Shown: positions 20,913 through 30,971 of the stretch, piece after piece
Layout of the letters: each line of letters starts with the position of its first letter
Numbering within the stretch: position 1 is the first letter of the stretch
NCBI GenBank assembly: GCA_016927595.1
Contig: JAFGMI010000021.1
Span: forward strand, 1 to 64,000
DNA from: Melioribacteraceae bacterium
Lineage (GTDB): Bacteria > Bacteroidota > Ignavibacteria > Ignavibacteriales > Melioribacteraceae
Length of the DNA stretch: 64,000 nucleotides
Direction of reading: 5' to 3'
Program-made: the position numbers and the translations under genes
Notes under the pieces: generated by a model
What the model was told of the DNA's origin: nothing
The model's input: only the letters and a program-made list of their open reading frames with translations
The model's database searches: none

Positions 20913-22349
20913 TTAGAGAAATTCACTTACAGATTCCATAGTAACGTCATCCGTGCAATGCGGGTACTCAATCTGCCAAGCATTGAAACCTCCCGTTAAA
21001 TTATACACGTTCTCATATCCCGCACTTTTCAACAAACTGACTCCCATACTTGATCTGTCGCCGGATGCACAATGAAGTATAATATCTTTGTTTTTATCCA
21101 GAAGGTCAAGATTATCGAGCAGTCTGCCAGCATGAATATTCATTGATCCTTCTATACGACCTTCATCATATTCAGATTTGGCGCGGACATCAACCAATTG
21201 AATACTATTGTAATCTGCATCCAGCTTCATTTTAACTTCACAGCATGATATCTGTTTTACCGTCTGCAATTCATGACCCTGATTAGCCCACAAGTCAATA
21301 TCATTGATATAACCGTAAATATTGTCCAATCCTATTCTGATTAAAGATTTTGTTAAGTCTTCAATATTCTTTTCATCTGCTATAAGAATGAATGGTTCCT
21401 CGTAATTTAATATCCAGCCGGACCATGTGCTGAATCCGCCATTGTCCTGAATATTTATTGAGCCGGGTAAATGTCCGCCTGCAAACGCAAGTTTATTTCT
21501 GGTATCAATTATTTTTATGCCTTTTTCTATTGCATCTTTAAGCTGGACAAGTGTTAATCTGCCCGGACGGGGTATTCCACCAAGTATTTGGGGACCTGAT
21601 TTGTTAAGTTTTTTCATCATACCAAAATATTTAGGAGCTTCCGGTTGTCCTTCCAGCAGAGTATCGATGAATCCGTTTTCATCGGATATATTCAATGCCC
21701 AATTCACGAGTTTTTCATAACCTACTGTTGAGCTCGGGACAGCTCCGAGTGACTTGCCACATGCTGAACCTGCTCCATGCCCCGGCAATACCTGTAGGTA
21801 GTCAGGTAGTGATTTAAACTTTTTGAGCGAATCAAACATCTGATGCGCACCAGTTTTTCTGGAACCGGCGATACCTGCTGCTTCTTCAAGTAAATCCGGG
21901 CGACCAACATCCCCCACGAAAACAAAATCCCCCGTGAATATCATTACGGGTTTGTCACTGGAAGCAGTATCTGTAAGCAAAAAACTGATATGCTCTGGTG
22001 TATGTCCAGGTGTATGAATTACCTCAAATAAAAGATTACCCACTTTAAACTTATTTCCGTCCTTCAAACCAGTATGTTGAAACTGATACTGCCAGTCGAT
22101 TCCCCCTTCATCAGAAAGTAGTAACATGGCTCCGGTAATATTTGCAAGTTCTCTCGATCCGCTTAGGAAATCTGCGTGAATATGAGTCTCGGTTATATGT
22201 GTGATATTAAGATTTTCCTGTTCGGCTATTTTCAAATATTCCTCAACATCTCTCCGCGGATCAATTACAATCGCCTCGCCGGATGCCTGGCATCCTACCA
22301 GGTAGCTGGATTGAGCTAATCCTTTATCATAAATATGTTTAAAGTACAT
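20913..22349 (-). CDS. Persulfide dioxygenase-like MBL-fold protein with rhodanese domains
   Basis: A 478-residue protein. An N-terminal metallo-beta-lactamase domain has THIHADFLSG, TPGHTPEHISFLL and FTGDFVFVGDVGRPDL, the pattern of ETHE1-type persulfide dioxygenases that oxidise glutathione persulfide. It is followed by a degenerate rhodanese-like domain (KIIDTRNKLAFAGGHLPGSI; no Cys in its loop position) and an active-looking one (LHCASGDRSSMG, with the catalytic Cys). The F in HADF is normal for this subgroup. Its neighbours, a rhodanese and a TauE/SafE exporter, support a role in sulfane-sulfur oxidation with export of sulfite. Confidence 0.88.
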   Translation of the reverse strand: MYFKHIYDKGLAQSSYLVGCQASGEAIVIDPRRDVEEYLKIAEQENLNITHITETHIHADFLSGSRELANITGAMLLLSDEGGIDWQYQFQHTGLKDGNKFKVGNLLFEVIHTPGHTPEHISFLLTDTASSDKPVMIFTGDFVFVGDVGRPDLLEEAAGIAGSRKTGAHQMFDSLKKFKSLPDYLQVLPGHGAGSACGKSLGAVPSSTVGYEKLVNWALNISDENGFIDTLLEGQPEAPKYFGMMKKLNKSGPQILGGIPRPGRLTLVQLKDAIEKGIKIIDTRNKLAFAGGHLPGSINIQDNGGFSTWSGWILNYEEPFILIADEKNIEDLTKSLIRIGLDNIYGYINDIDLWANQGHELQTVKQISCCEVKMKLDADYNSIQLVDVRAKSEYDEGRIEGSMNIHAGRLLDNLDLLDKNKDIILHCASGDRSSMGVSLLKSAGYENVYNLTGGFNAWQIEYPHCTDDVTMESVSEFL

Positions 22350-22357
22350 TTTCTCCT

Positions 22358-22720
22358 CTACGACTTATAATCTGATTCAATTTCACCATGCCAGCCAATA
22401 ATGCCAGGCTCTAGATTGTAGACGCTTTCAAAACCCAGCTGCATCATTTGTCTGGCTGCATGATAACTTCTATTACCGCTTCTGCAGTAGATATAATAAC
22501 TTTTTGATTTATCCAGTTCCATTATCCGGTCCATAAACTCCGGACTTGATATATCTATTAAAATTGAATTTGGAATTCTAACCTGTGCATTTTCGATATC
22601 GGTTCTGACATCCATAAGAACTGCATTTTTATCACTCTTCATCTGTCTTTCGAAATTTTCAGAATCGAGATTTATCACCCGTAAACCTGTACCGAATATA
22701 GTTGAGAAAATTGAACCCAT
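22358..22720 (-). CDS. Single-domain rhodanese-like protein
   Basis: A 120-residue protein with one rhodanese domain. It shows VLMDVRTDIENAQVRIPNSI and the active-site loop YIYCRSGNRSYHAA, whose Cys carries persulfide sulfur. The N-terminus (MGSIFSTIFGTG) is hydrophobic but short and is not a clear export signal. It starts directly after the TauE/SafE gene stop (TAG ATG) and is followed eight bases later by the persulfide dioxygenase-rhodanese gene, so the three are almost certainly one operon. Confidence 0.9.
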   Translation of the reverse strand: MGSIFSTIFGTGLRVINLDSENFERQMKSDKNAVLMDVRTDIENAQVRIPNSILIDISSPEFMDRIMELDKSKSYYIYCRSGNRSYHAARQMMQLGFESVYNLEPGIIGWHGEIESDYKS

Positions 22721-23530
22721 CTATAAGCCTCCCATTGTAAATATATTTTGAAAAATTATTAAAATTCCTGCTCCCAGTACGAACCAGCCGAAAACAGGTT
22801 TAAGTAGATTTGCATTCATTTTGTGCGATAACCGTGAACCTATTATCATTCCCATTATTGCGATTGCCGTAAAAATTATTAAAAAATACCAGTCAATTTG
22901 CAGCCCGGTACCCAAATCACCGGTAAAGCCTATAAGTGATTTCACCGCTATTATAAACAATGAAGTCCCCACAGCAAGTTTCATTGGCAAATTTGCAAAC
23001 ACTACAAGTGCAGGAATTATTAAGAATCCTCCGCCCGCTCCTACAAGTCCGGTTAAAAAACCAACCAGGAAGCCTTCAAAGGTTATAAATAAGATCCGGC
23101 TAAAATTATTGCGGTTAAACTTGCTGAAATTAAAAGTTATGTCTTTTATCATACTAATTGACGCAAATACCATTAGCGAGGAAAATAGCAGCATTATCAT
23201 AATATCTTTATTTAGTACAACTCCGTTTATGCTGAAAATCTGTTCGGGAAATGATGGAATAACAAAACGTCTTGTCAGATACACTGCAATCAGAGCCGGA
23301 ATGGAGAAAACTATTCCTGTAGAGTAATTGACATTTTTTGATTTCTGATAAGTTATTACGCCTATTAAACTGGTTACTCCTACAATTATAAGTGAATAGG
23401 AAGTAGATAATAACGGTGAAATATTAAATAAATAGACCAGAACTGGTACTGTAAGTATCGAACCACCTCCACCAATAATCCCGAGTACTACTCCTATAAG
23501 GGCGGCAGATATGTATCCTAGAATTTCCAT
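22721..23530 (-). CDS. Sulfite exporter TauE/SafE family membrane protein
   Basis: A 269-residue permease with about eight hydrophobic segments and the two family repeats GGGGSILTVPVLVY and VGAGGGFLIIPALV. Members export sulfite, sulfoacetate or related organosulfur anions. Its place at the head of a module with a rhodanese and a persulfide dioxygenase suggests export of sulfite produced from persulfides; the substrate is inferred from context only. Confidence 0.88.
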   Translation of the reverse strand: MEILGYISAALIGVVLGIIGGGGSILTVPVLVYLFNISPLLSTSYSLIIVGVTSLIGVITYQKSKNVNYSTGIVFSIPALIAVYLTRRFVIPSFPEQIFSINGVVLNKDIMIMLLFSSLMVFASISMIKDITFNFSKFNRNNFSRILFITFEGFLVGFLTGLVGAGGGFLIIPALVVFANLPMKLAVGTSLFIIAVKSLIGFTGDLGTGLQIDWYFLIIFTAIAIMGMIIGSRLSHKMNANLLKPVFGWFVLGAGILIIFQNIFTMGGL

Positions 23531-23605
23531 ACTAATAATATTAATTTTATTCGTATATGATGTCCATTTATATAAAATGATTCAATACAGATTGAAGAAA
23601 TTCGG

Positions 23606-24829
23606 TTATTCTGGCATAATTTGTAGCTTTACCAGTTCAATCTTCCTTTTATCGGAGCGAATGATGAGGAATTTATATTTTTCGAGTATGATGTGGGTTT
23701 TACCCTGTTCGGGAATCTGACCTATATGAGATGTAATCATACCGGCTATTGTTTCATAATCGCCTTCGGGCAACTGCAGATCAAATTCTTCGTTAATATG
23801 ATCAATTTCAACACTTCCGCTAATCACATAAGTATTATCATCAATTTTCTTGCATACATTTTCATCAATATCATATTCATCTTTAATTTCACCAAGTACC
23901 TCTTCAATAATATCTTCAACAGTCACTATCCCGGCAGTACCGCCGAATTCATCAACAACAACCGCAATTGATACCTGTTTTTCCAGGAATTCGTTAAGCA
24001 TATCAAGAGATTTTTTAGTATCGGGGACGTAATTTATAGTCCGTATAACGCTGGATAGATTTTCAGGATTTTTGAACATGTCGTATGCATGCACAAAACC
24101 TTTTATGTTATCGAGACTTTCCTCATAGACAGGAATCTTGGAGTAACCGCTCTCTATAAAAACACCTCTAACCTCCTGAATGCTCGAGTGTATCTCAACT
24201 CCAACAATTGCCGTTCTGGGTGTCATTGCTTCATATATTTTCTGCTCCCCCATTTCAAACACTCTGGAAATAATATCAGATTCCTCCAGGTTAATTTTGC
24301 CAACGGTTGAGCTTTCTATTATAAGATCCTGCAAATCATTCTTGCCGAAAAGATATGAATAATTTTCCTCGTTAATATTTGCCGATCTTGTAAGTATAGT
24401 AGAAATGGAGGATATAACTTTTACGACGGGATAAATTACCAGAGCTATTATTCGCAGAGGTATAGAAACTATTAAAACAAATCTGTCCGGAAGTTCGCGT
24501 GCAATATACTTTGGAATAAGTTCGCCGAAGATTAGGAGAACAACCGTAGAAATCAGAAGTATATTGATATCACTCAGCTGAAAAACATTAAACAGGTATA
24601 CGGCAGCCAGCGAGGCAAAAGCTATATTTACTATATTATTTGACACCAGGATGGTTGAGAAAAAAATATGAGGTTTCTCTATAAAATAGTGTGCGTATTT
24701 TGCAGCAATTTTATTTTTACGGGCACGCAGTTCAATTTTAATTTTGTTTGCAACCACATATGCCATTTCACTCGAAGAAAAGAATCCGCTTAACAAGATC
24801 AGAAATATAAGGACAATAATTTCACTCAT
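23606..24829 (-). CDS. CNNM/CorC-family membrane protein with CBS domains
   Basis: A 407-residue protein of the hemolysin-related UPF0053/CNNM group. An N-terminal four-helix CNNM domain starts FLILLSGFFSSSEMAYVVA and includes IFGELIPKYIAR. Two CBS domains follow (AMTPRTAIVGVEIHSS; EKQVSIAVVVDEFGGTAGIV), then a C-terminal CorC_HlyC domain (LPEGDYETIAGMI). The family is linked to magnesium export. In gliding Bacteroidota a relative is GldE, but nothing nearby supports that. It is followed after four bases by a lipoprotein gene. Confidence 0.92.
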   Translation of the reverse strand: MSEIIVLIFLILLSGFFSSSEMAYVVANKIKIELRARKNKIAAKYAHYFIEKPHIFFSTILVSNNIVNIAFASLAAVYLFNVFQLSDINILLISTVVLLIFGELIPKYIARELPDRFVLIVSIPLRIIALVIYPVVKVISSISTILTRSANINEENYSYLFGKNDLQDLIIESSTVGKINLEESDIISRVFEMGEQKIYEAMTPRTAIVGVEIHSSIQEVRGVFIESGYSKIPVYEESLDNIKGFVHAYDMFKNPENLSSVIRTINYVPDTKKSLDMLNEFLEKQVSIAVVVDEFGGTAGIVTVEDIIEEVLGEIKDEYDIDENVCKKIDDNTYVISGSVEIDHINEEFDLQLPEGDYETIAGMITSHIGQIPEQGKTHIILEKYKFLIIRSDKRKIELVKLQIMPE

Positions 24830-24833
24830 GACG

Positions 24834-25322
24834 TTAATAAGTAGTCTCTACATCAACTTTTTCAATAAAATATTTTAAGTGGTTGTTTCCGTCATAAAAA
24901 TCAAGTACCAGATTTACAGGTAAATCAGGATCGAGCTGAGGATTCATTAATACACCTTTTATGGTCGAGAATCTTATTACTTTAATCCTTAAATCCGATT
25001 CTGAATCGCTTATCTGACTTGTCGGTTTAATCTGAAAAACAACTTCGTCATCCTGTATTACATCAACCGTTTCCAGTTTAATATAATTAAAATTATAATC
25101 AGGTTTATCGTGCACTTCCACAACACCAGAAATATGAAAACGTGTCTCCGAATACGGCATAAGATTTATCCAGGCATTAACTTCACCTATATTCAACATC
25201 ACTTCCTGCTTAAACAGTTCTTCCAGTTCAACTTTTTTTGTTGATTTTTCGGCAGAAGAACATCCGATAATAAATGCAAGCAATAACGCACAAAAAGGAT
25301 ACTGTTTTTTCAATTTAATCAT
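24834..25322 (-). CDS. Small lipoprotein of unknown function
   Basis: A 162-residue protein with a lipoprotein signal (LLLAFIIGCSSAEKS) and a beta-rich domain of about 130 residues. The domain has alternating hydrophobic strands (FHISGVVEVHDKPDYNF, LPVNLVLDFYDGNNHLKYF). No family comes to mind. It is coupled to the UbiA-family gene upstream by an ATGA overlap and to the CNNM gene downstream by a four-base gap. Confidence 0.72.
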   Translation of the reverse strand: MIKLKKQYPFCALLLAFIIGCSSAEKSTKKVELEELFKQEVMLNIGEVNAWINLMPYSETRFHISGVVEVHDKPDYNFNYIKLETVDVIQDDEVVFQIKPTSQISDSESDLRIKVIRFSTIKGVLMNPQLDPDLPVNLVLDFYDGNNHLKYFIEKVDVETTY

Positions 25323-26185
25323 AAATAAATTATAAGAAGTACTGTCAAAAGATATAAAAAAGAATTCACAAGCATAGGAACATCTTTGATCACTATTTCG
25401 ATAGAGTTTTCACCTTTATTCTGCGAATACACCAAAAACATGTATCTTAAAATACCAAAGATAAAGAATATGGTCGTAAAAATTAGGTTTTCCGTATTAA
25501 AGACGCTGATAGTTCTTTCCGAGACAGTATACAATGCATAACAAATAATTACTGCCGAGGAGGTGACTGCTGAAATCTGATTAATAAATTCGCTTGAATA
25601 ATGTTTAAGTACGGTTCTTGTCGGTAAGCCGTTGGTAATTATTTTCAGTTCCGATTTCCTTTTCATAACAGCAAGAAACAGCGACAAGAATAACGCAGTG
25701 AGAATAAGCCATTTGGAGATGTAAACATCAATTACCACCGCACCTCCGATTACACGCAGCATAAATCCGGCTGCGACGCACATAATATCGAGAATAACGA
25801 TATTTTTCAGGTAAAAACTGTACAATATGTTAAGTAAGAAATAACCGGCAACAACAATCAAAAAATGCAACGGAAGCTGAGTCAATAAAATTACTGATAC
25901 AGCTATTAATACAAAGGCAGCGCTCAGAGCACTCTGAATTGTGATTGCACCTTTTGCTATGGGGCGTTCCTTTTTTACGGGATGATTTCTGTCTTTATCG
26001 GAATCTGCAATATCGTTGATAATATAAACAGCGCTGGCTGCAAGGCTGAACGATAAAAATGCACCTAAAGCATTATAAACTGCCGTTACTTCGAAGAGCC
26101 TTTGAGCAAAAACTATAGGAATAAAAACAAATATGTTCTTGAGCCAGTGATTTATTCTGAATAGTTTTAAGTATTCACCGATCAT
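25319..26185 (-). CDS. UbiA-family decaprenyl-phosphate phosphoribosyltransferase-like protein
   Basis: A 288-residue membrane protein with about eight helices and the UbiA-superfamily Asp motifs NDIADSDKDRNHPVKKERPI near residue 65 and MCVAAGFMLRVIGGA near residue 136. The N-terminal RINHWLKNIFVFIPIVFAQ is the signature of the Rv3806c type, which transfers phosphoribose to decaprenyl phosphate as the first step to decaprenyl-phosphoryl arabinose. That suggests arabinose-containing envelope glycans, but no epimerase (DprE) is in the window. The gene begins in a TAATG overlap with the mutase gene. Confidence 0.82.
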   Translation of the reverse strand: MIGEYLKLFRINHWLKNIFVFIPIVFAQRLFEVTAVYNALGAFLSFSLAASAVYIINDIADSDKDRNHPVKKERPIAKGAITIQSALSAAFVLIAVSVILLTQLPLHFLIVVAGYFLLNILYSFYLKNIVILDIMCVAAGFMLRVIGGAVVIDVYISKWLILTALFLSLFLAVMKRKSELKIITNGLPTRTVLKHYSSEFINQISAVTSSAVIICYALYTVSERTISVFNTENLIFTTIFFIFGILRYMFLVYSQNKGENSIEIVIKDVPMLVNSFLYLLTVLLIIYL

Positions 26186-27840
26186 TAAAAAACCACCGAT
26201 TCTTCATAAATTCCGAATGTTTTCTTTAATTCTTCTATCATTTCCCCCAGTGTAACATAATTCTCAGCTGCTTCTATCAATACCGGCATCAGGTTGGTAT
26301 TATTTTTAGCGGCTAGGTCAATTTTTTTCAATGATTCTTCTACCTTTGGATTGTCTCTTCTGTTTTTAAGGTCCCGAATTCTTTTCCTTTGCATTTTTTC
26401 GACTTCCGGTGATATCTGCAAAATATGAATTTCATGATTCTCATCCATATCAATAAATTCATTAACACCGACAACAAATTTTTCTTTTCTTTCAAGCTCA
26501 AGCTGATACCTGTAAGCTGACTCCGCAATCTCTCTCTGGAAATAACCGGCTTCGATGGCTGGAATCACGCCACCGAAAGAATCGATTTCAGCAAATATTT
26601 TTTCAGCTTTTTCCTCCATTTTATCGGTGAGATTTTCGACAAAATAGCTGCCTCCAAGCGGATCAACAGTGTTAATCACGCCCGATTCATAGGCAATAAT
26701 CTGCTGCGTTCTCAATGCAATTTTTACGGATTTTTCACTCGGCAAAGCTAATGTCTCGTCCATTGAGTTCGTATGCAATGATTGTGTACCGCCCATGACG
26801 CCTGCAAGCGCCTGGAGAGTTGTCCTTATAATATTATTTTCGGGCTGTTGCGCTGTAAGAGTGCAACCGGCAGTTTGAGTATGAAATCGTAGCCACCATG
26901 ATCTTGGGTTTTTGGCTTTGTATTTGTTTTTCATTCTTTTTGCGTATATTCTTCTTGCTGCCCGGAACTTTGCAATCTCTTCAAAAAAATCGAGATGTGA
27001 ATTAAAGAAGAATGATATTCTTGGGGCAAAAGAGTCAATATCCATACCTCTGCCCAGACAATCTTCAATATATGCAAATCCGTCAGCCAGAGTATAGGCA
27101 AGTTCCTGTATTGCAGTAGATCCGGCTTCGCGTATATGATAGCCGCTCACCGATACAGGATTCCATAACGGCACATCGCTGGTACAGTATTCGATCATGT
27201 CTGTAATTATACGCATTGAGGGCTGGGGTGGAAAAATATATTCCTTCTGCGCTATATATTCTTTAAGTATATCGTTTTGAAGTGTTCCCCTCAGTTTATT
27301 GAACGAAACTCCCTGTTTCTTAGCTACTGCCAGATAAAAAGCAAAAATCATTGCTGCAGGCGAGTTAATGGTCATTGAAGTGGATACCTTCTCAAGCGGA
27401 ATTCCCTCGAATAGTGTTTCCATGTCCGCGAGAGATGAGATTGCAACACCGCAAATTCCTACCTCACCCTCGCTCATTGAATCATCAGAATCCTTTCCCA
27501 TAAGTGTAGGAAGATCAAAGGCGACTGATAAACCGGTCTGACCTTTTGAAAGGAGGTATTTAAATCTTTTGTTTGTATCTTCAGGAGTTCCGAAGCCGGC
27601 AAACTGCCTCATAGTCCAGATTTTACCTCTATATCCGTTTGTATGAATTCCCCGGGTAAAAGGATATTCACCCGGAAATCCTACTTCATCGGTGAAAGAT
27701 TCAGACTTAACATCATCAGGTGTATAAAGTGCATTAATAGTCTCGCCGGATACTGTTGTGAACTTCAATCCATTTTCTTCTGATGAATTCAATCTTTCAA
27801 TAAAATTGTTTTTGAGCTGTTTGTATTTATCTGAGTCCAT
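26185..27840 (-). CDS. Methylmalonyl-CoA-mutase-type acyl-CoA mutase, large subunit
   Basis: A 551-residue TIM-barrel subunit of a coenzyme B12-dependent mutase. It has [55 protein letters not shown] with the conserved catalytic-site histidine, and [20 protein letters not shown]. The C-terminal B12-binding domain of fused enzymes is absent, so a separate small subunit must exist elsewhere; none is in the window. At the position where classical methylmalonyl-CoA mutases have PYATMY, this protein has IHTNGY. Isobutyryl-, ethylmalonyl- or hydroxyisobutyryl-type specificity therefore cannot be excluded. The family turns methylmalonyl-CoA into succinyl-CoA or isomerises branched acyl-CoA. Confidence 0.88.
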   Translation of the reverse strand: MDSDKYKQLKNNFIERLNSSEENGLKFTTVSGETINALYTPDDVKSESFTDEVGFPGEYPFTRGIHTNGYRGKIWTMRQFAGFGTPEDTNKRFKYLLSKGQTGLSVAFDLPTLMGKDSDDSMSEGEVGICGVAISSLADMETLFEGIPLEKVSTSMTINSPAAMIFAFYLAVAKKQGVSFNKLRGTLQNDILKEYIAQKEYIFPPQPSMRIITDMIEYCTSDVPLWNPVSVSGYHIREAGSTAIQELAYTLADGFAYIEDCLGRGMDIDSFAPRISFFFNSHLDFFEEIAKFRAARRIYAKRMKNKYKAKNPRSWWLRFHTQTAGCTLTAQQPENNIIRTTLQALAGVMGGTQSLHTNSMDETLALPSEKSVKIALRTQQIIAYESGVINTVDPLGGSYFVENLTDKMEEKAEKIFAEIDSFGGVIPAIEAGYFQREIAESAYRYQLELERKEKFVVGVNEFIDMDENHEIHILQISPEVEKMQRKRIRDLKNRRDNPKVEESLKKIDLAAKNNTNLMPVLIEAAENYVTLGEMIEELKKTFGIYEESVVF

Positions 27841-27937
27841 TATTTCCCTTCCCGGATGCGGTTTTAAAACGGATTTATAGTTTGTTACAGAATATAATAA
27901 AGATGCTTATTAATGCCAACGGGAAGAAATAATCTTG

Positions 27938-28315
27938 TCAGGAATGATTCGTTTTGATTTTGTTTATTACATATAAGAGGTCGGGAGTTTCGATGGGTTT
28001 AATCATATACTTTACCGGATCAACCGTATTTGCTCTTTCTATATGCTGTTTATCCTGATATCCGCTCATAAATACGATAGGGACTTCAACTTTCTGTTTA
28101 ATGGATATTGCTGTATCAATCCCGTCCATTTCACCAGCAAGGCTGATGTCCATCAGAACCAAATCGGGAGTTGTGTGTACAATAGCGTTCAAAGCATCTT
28201 CGCCTGTAGCAACTACGCTGAAAACCTTATAGCCGGCTTTACTTAAAACCATCTTTAAGTACATTGCCGTCAATGCCTCGTCCTCAACCAGCAGTATATT
28301 TGTAATATCAGGCAT
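27938..28315 (-). CDS. Single-domain response regulator
   Basis: A 125-residue CheY-like receiver. NILLVEDEAL holds the acidic pocket, LVLMDISLAG the phosphorylated Asp near residue 56, VPIVFMSGYQ the Thr/Ser position, and YMIKPIE the conserved Lys. There is no output domain. It lies two bases after the stop of the PAS kinase gene, which is the likely partner. Receivers of the LVEDE..TAMYLK..L type are common with HisKA_2 kinases. Confidence 0.93.
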   Translation of the reverse strand: MPDITNILLVEDEALTAMYLKMVLSKAGYKVFSVVATGEDALNAIVHTTPDLVLMDISLAGEMDGIDTAISIKQKVEVPIVFMSGYQDKQHIERANTVDPVKYMIKPIETPDLLYVINKIKTNHS

Positions 28316-28317
28316 TT

Positions 28318-30663
28318 CTAGACTCTTTTATTGTAAATCGATTCGCTGAACTTAATACTGCAAGAAACACCGCTGCCGGAATTAAACACTACATTTCCCT
28401 GCAACTGATGCTCCACAATGCTATAAATGCTTCTAAGACCCAGCGTCTCCTGTGCAGAAAAATCAAAACTATCCGGAACTCCTATTCCATTATCGGAATA
28501 ACCCAGATTTATTTCACCTTTATCTGTTCTGGAGAGTGAGATTTTAACAATACCATTCCTGTTATCCGGGAAAGCGTACTTAAAAGAATTCGATAACAAT
28601 TCATTAAGTATTAAACCGAAAGGAATGGCTATATCGATAAGGATTTCAATATCTTCTATATTATATTCCAGTGATACTCTATCCGATGCTATTGAAAAAC
28701 TCCTTAAAACAAGTTCGCTCAGTTCCTGAATGTAATTTTTTAAATTTATACTTGAGAGATTCTGCGACTGATACAGTTTCTGATGAACAAGCGACATTGC
28801 CTGTATTCTGTTCTCGGTGTCTCTGAATGTGCTTCTTACCATTGCATTATCTGTAGATGCTGCCTGCAGTGAAATAAGAGACCTTATAACCTGCATATTG
28901 TTTTTCGTCCTGTGGTAAAGTTCTCTCAGAAGTACGTCTTTCTCTTTTATTGATTCTATTAGTTTCTGTTCAACAATTTTACTTTCAGTTATGTCCTGAA
29001 TAGTCCCGATCATAAATTTCACACTGCCATCATCATTAAAATCAAGCTCGCCGCGTCCATGAACCCACCTCTCCTCTTTGTCATTTATGCGGATAATTCT
29101 GTATTCATAATTAAAAGGATTTTTGTTCTTTACGACATGATTCAACAGATAGTCGGACATCTCTTCAGCATGTTCGGGATGTATTACTTTCAGCCAGCCT
29201 TTAATATCTTTTATATAATTCTTATCGATGCCGAATATTTCGTCGAGTGTCTGCGAGCTTTCCCATTCGCCTGTTTTAATATCGAAAGTATAATGACCAA
29301 GCCTCGCTATTTTCTGAGATTCTTTAAGAAGGTTTTCACTTTTTTTAATGGTTTCGTTTACTTTTTTAGTCTCGGTTATATCTCTTGCTGTTGTTGTAAC
29401 GAATTCCTGGTTTTCAAAAACTATATAATCAACTGATATTTCTACAGGAAATATTTCACCGTTTTTTTTCTGATGCCTTGTTTCGAAGCTGTACGATTTT
29501 CTATTTCTCGTTACAATCCATTGTGCATCCCATCTGTCTTTCGGAAAATCAGGATCAATATCGAGAACGGTCATATTTAGTAATTCTTCGCGCGTATACC
29601 CCAGTTGCTCGCATGCGGAATCATTTACATAAATAATTCTCGCATCCCTTGCACACCAGTAAATTGGATCGCGGATTTTATCGACGGTAAACTGAGTTCG
29701 TTCTAACTGTTCTTTTACTTTCTTTTGTTCGGAGATATCTTTTACAAAACCCATCATATATGTCTTATCGTTCAGCTGAACAATACTTGACCTGATTTCC
29801 ACAGGCAGTTCAGTACCGTCTTTTCTTTTATGAATACTTTCAAAGCTGACAGCTTCTCCGTATTGTATCGATTCCCATATTGAATGGATTTTTTTCAGAT
29901 CATTAAACAACGGATCAATTTGCTGAACACCCATGTTTAAAATTTCATTTCGTGAATAACCAAGTAAATTACAAGATACTTCGTTCACGTCAAGTATTCT
30001 GGCAGTCTCAAAATCCACAAAATAAAATGCATCGCCCGCCTGATTGATAACACTCCGGTACCTCTGTTCACTTTCTGTGAGAGCGTTCAGGACTGTCCTC
30101 CTTTCAGTTACATCGAGAATTATTCCATCCCAGATAATGCTCCCGTCATTCTGCTTTTCAGGTGTCGACAAAAATTCCATCCAGCGGTTTTCACCTTCAA
30201 GAACAAATTCAACAATTTCTTTGAAGGGAGACAATGTTGCGGCAGATTCTTTTATTTTGCTGATGATCCTGGATAAATCCTTTTCTACTATCTTATTCAT
30301 CAGAAAATCAGGATTATTTATCAGATCAGCAGACTTGATCCCGAGAATGCATTCTGCATTAGGACTTACATATGGGAAGGAATACGAATCATCAGGTTTT
30401 AGCTCAAACAGATAAAGAACTCCCGGAACGTTATAATTTAACCTGATGAGATTCTTTGCCGTATTTTGTGCCAGTTGTTCCTTTTTTTCTAATTTCTGAA
30501 CTTCATTCTCAAATTTTTTTATCAGCTTTGATATGGAAACTGTAAGTGAATTTAATTCCGTATCAATATTAATCAAAGAGATATCTGTTTCTTTGGAATT
30601 GATGTAGGCTTCTATAAACTCGGATAATTTATTAATTTCATTTAATAATTTGTCTTTTGTCAT
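28318..30663 (-). CDS. PAS-domain sensor kinase, HisKA_2 family
   Basis: A 781-residue soluble kinase with no membrane helices. After a coiled-coil start come about four PAS domains, around residues 80-190, 200-310, 320-430 and 445-565; the second begins QRYRSVINQAGDAFYFVDF. The phosphoacceptor region is LLRELYHRTKNNMQVIRSL, diagnostic of HisKA_2, near residue 590. A HATPase region with IPFGLILNELLSNSFKYAF and SDNGIGVP ends the protein. PAS repeats suggest redox, oxygen or small-ligand sensing in the cytoplasm; no cofactor can be assigned. The partner receiver gene follows directly. Confidence 0.93.
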   Translation of the reverse strand: MTKDKLLNEINKLSEFIEAYINSKETDISLINIDTELNSLTVSISKLIKKFENEVQKLEKKEQLAQNTAKNLIRLNYNVPGVLYLFELKPDDSYSFPYVSPNAECILGIKSADLINNPDFLMNKIVEKDLSRIISKIKESAATLSPFKEIVEFVLEGENRWMEFLSTPEKQNDGSIIWDGIILDVTERRTVLNALTESEQRYRSVINQAGDAFYFVDFETARILDVNEVSCNLLGYSRNEILNMGVQQIDPLFNDLKKIHSIWESIQYGEAVSFESIHKRKDGTELPVEIRSSIVQLNDKTYMMGFVKDISEQKKVKEQLERTQFTVDKIRDPIYWCARDARIIYVNDSACEQLGYTREELLNMTVLDIDPDFPKDRWDAQWIVTRNRKSYSFETRHQKKNGEIFPVEISVDYIVFENQEFVTTTARDITETKKVNETIKKSENLLKESQKIARLGHYTFDIKTGEWESSQTLDEIFGIDKNYIKDIKGWLKVIHPEHAEEMSDYLLNHVVKNKNPFNYEYRIIRINDKEERWVHGRGELDFNDDGSVKFMIGTIQDITESKIVEQKLIESIKEKDVLLRELYHRTKNNMQVIRSLISLQAASTDNAMVRSTFRDTENRIQAMSLVHQKLYQSQNLSSINLKNYIQELSELVLRSFSIASDRVSLEYNIEDIEILIDIAIPFGLILNELLSNSFKYAFPDNRNGIVKISLSRTDKGEINLGYSDNGIGVPDSFDFSAQETLGLRSIYSIVEHQLQGNVVFNSGSGVSCSIKFSESIYNKRV

Positions 30664-30971
30664 ATGTATAATTATTTGCCCAGAGTCAATATTTAATAAT
30701 AATTACTGATGATAATATTTTTCCATTATTATCACGCATATTTTTAAGGATTATCTTTATAATCGGACAATAATATAAATAGTTTATAATTTTTTACAAA
30801 AAAAATGCTGTACGGCGTGATAATTATCATGAAGAATTTAACTTGTTAGTTTTTATAAGTCGAATATTTGAGGATTACATTTATCTCATAAAAAAATCCT
30901 GAATTTATCATCAGATTGGCTACTGATTTCCTGCATAAGCTCGGGTTATTTGATAAAAACAGGCTGAGTTA
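30664..30971. other. AT-rich intergenic region upstream of the PAS kinase
   Basis: 308 bases between the start of the kinase gene and the end of mutL, both on the minus strand. Strongly AT-rich with no plausible ORF, RNA gene or hairpin with a T run. It presumably carries the promoter of the kinase gene. Confidence 0.5.

Noticed and set aside
20913-22349. HADF in the MBL domain looked like a broken HxHxDH metal motif
   Set aside because: Persulfide dioxygenase-rhodanese proteins commonly have this variant, so it is not a sign of decay.
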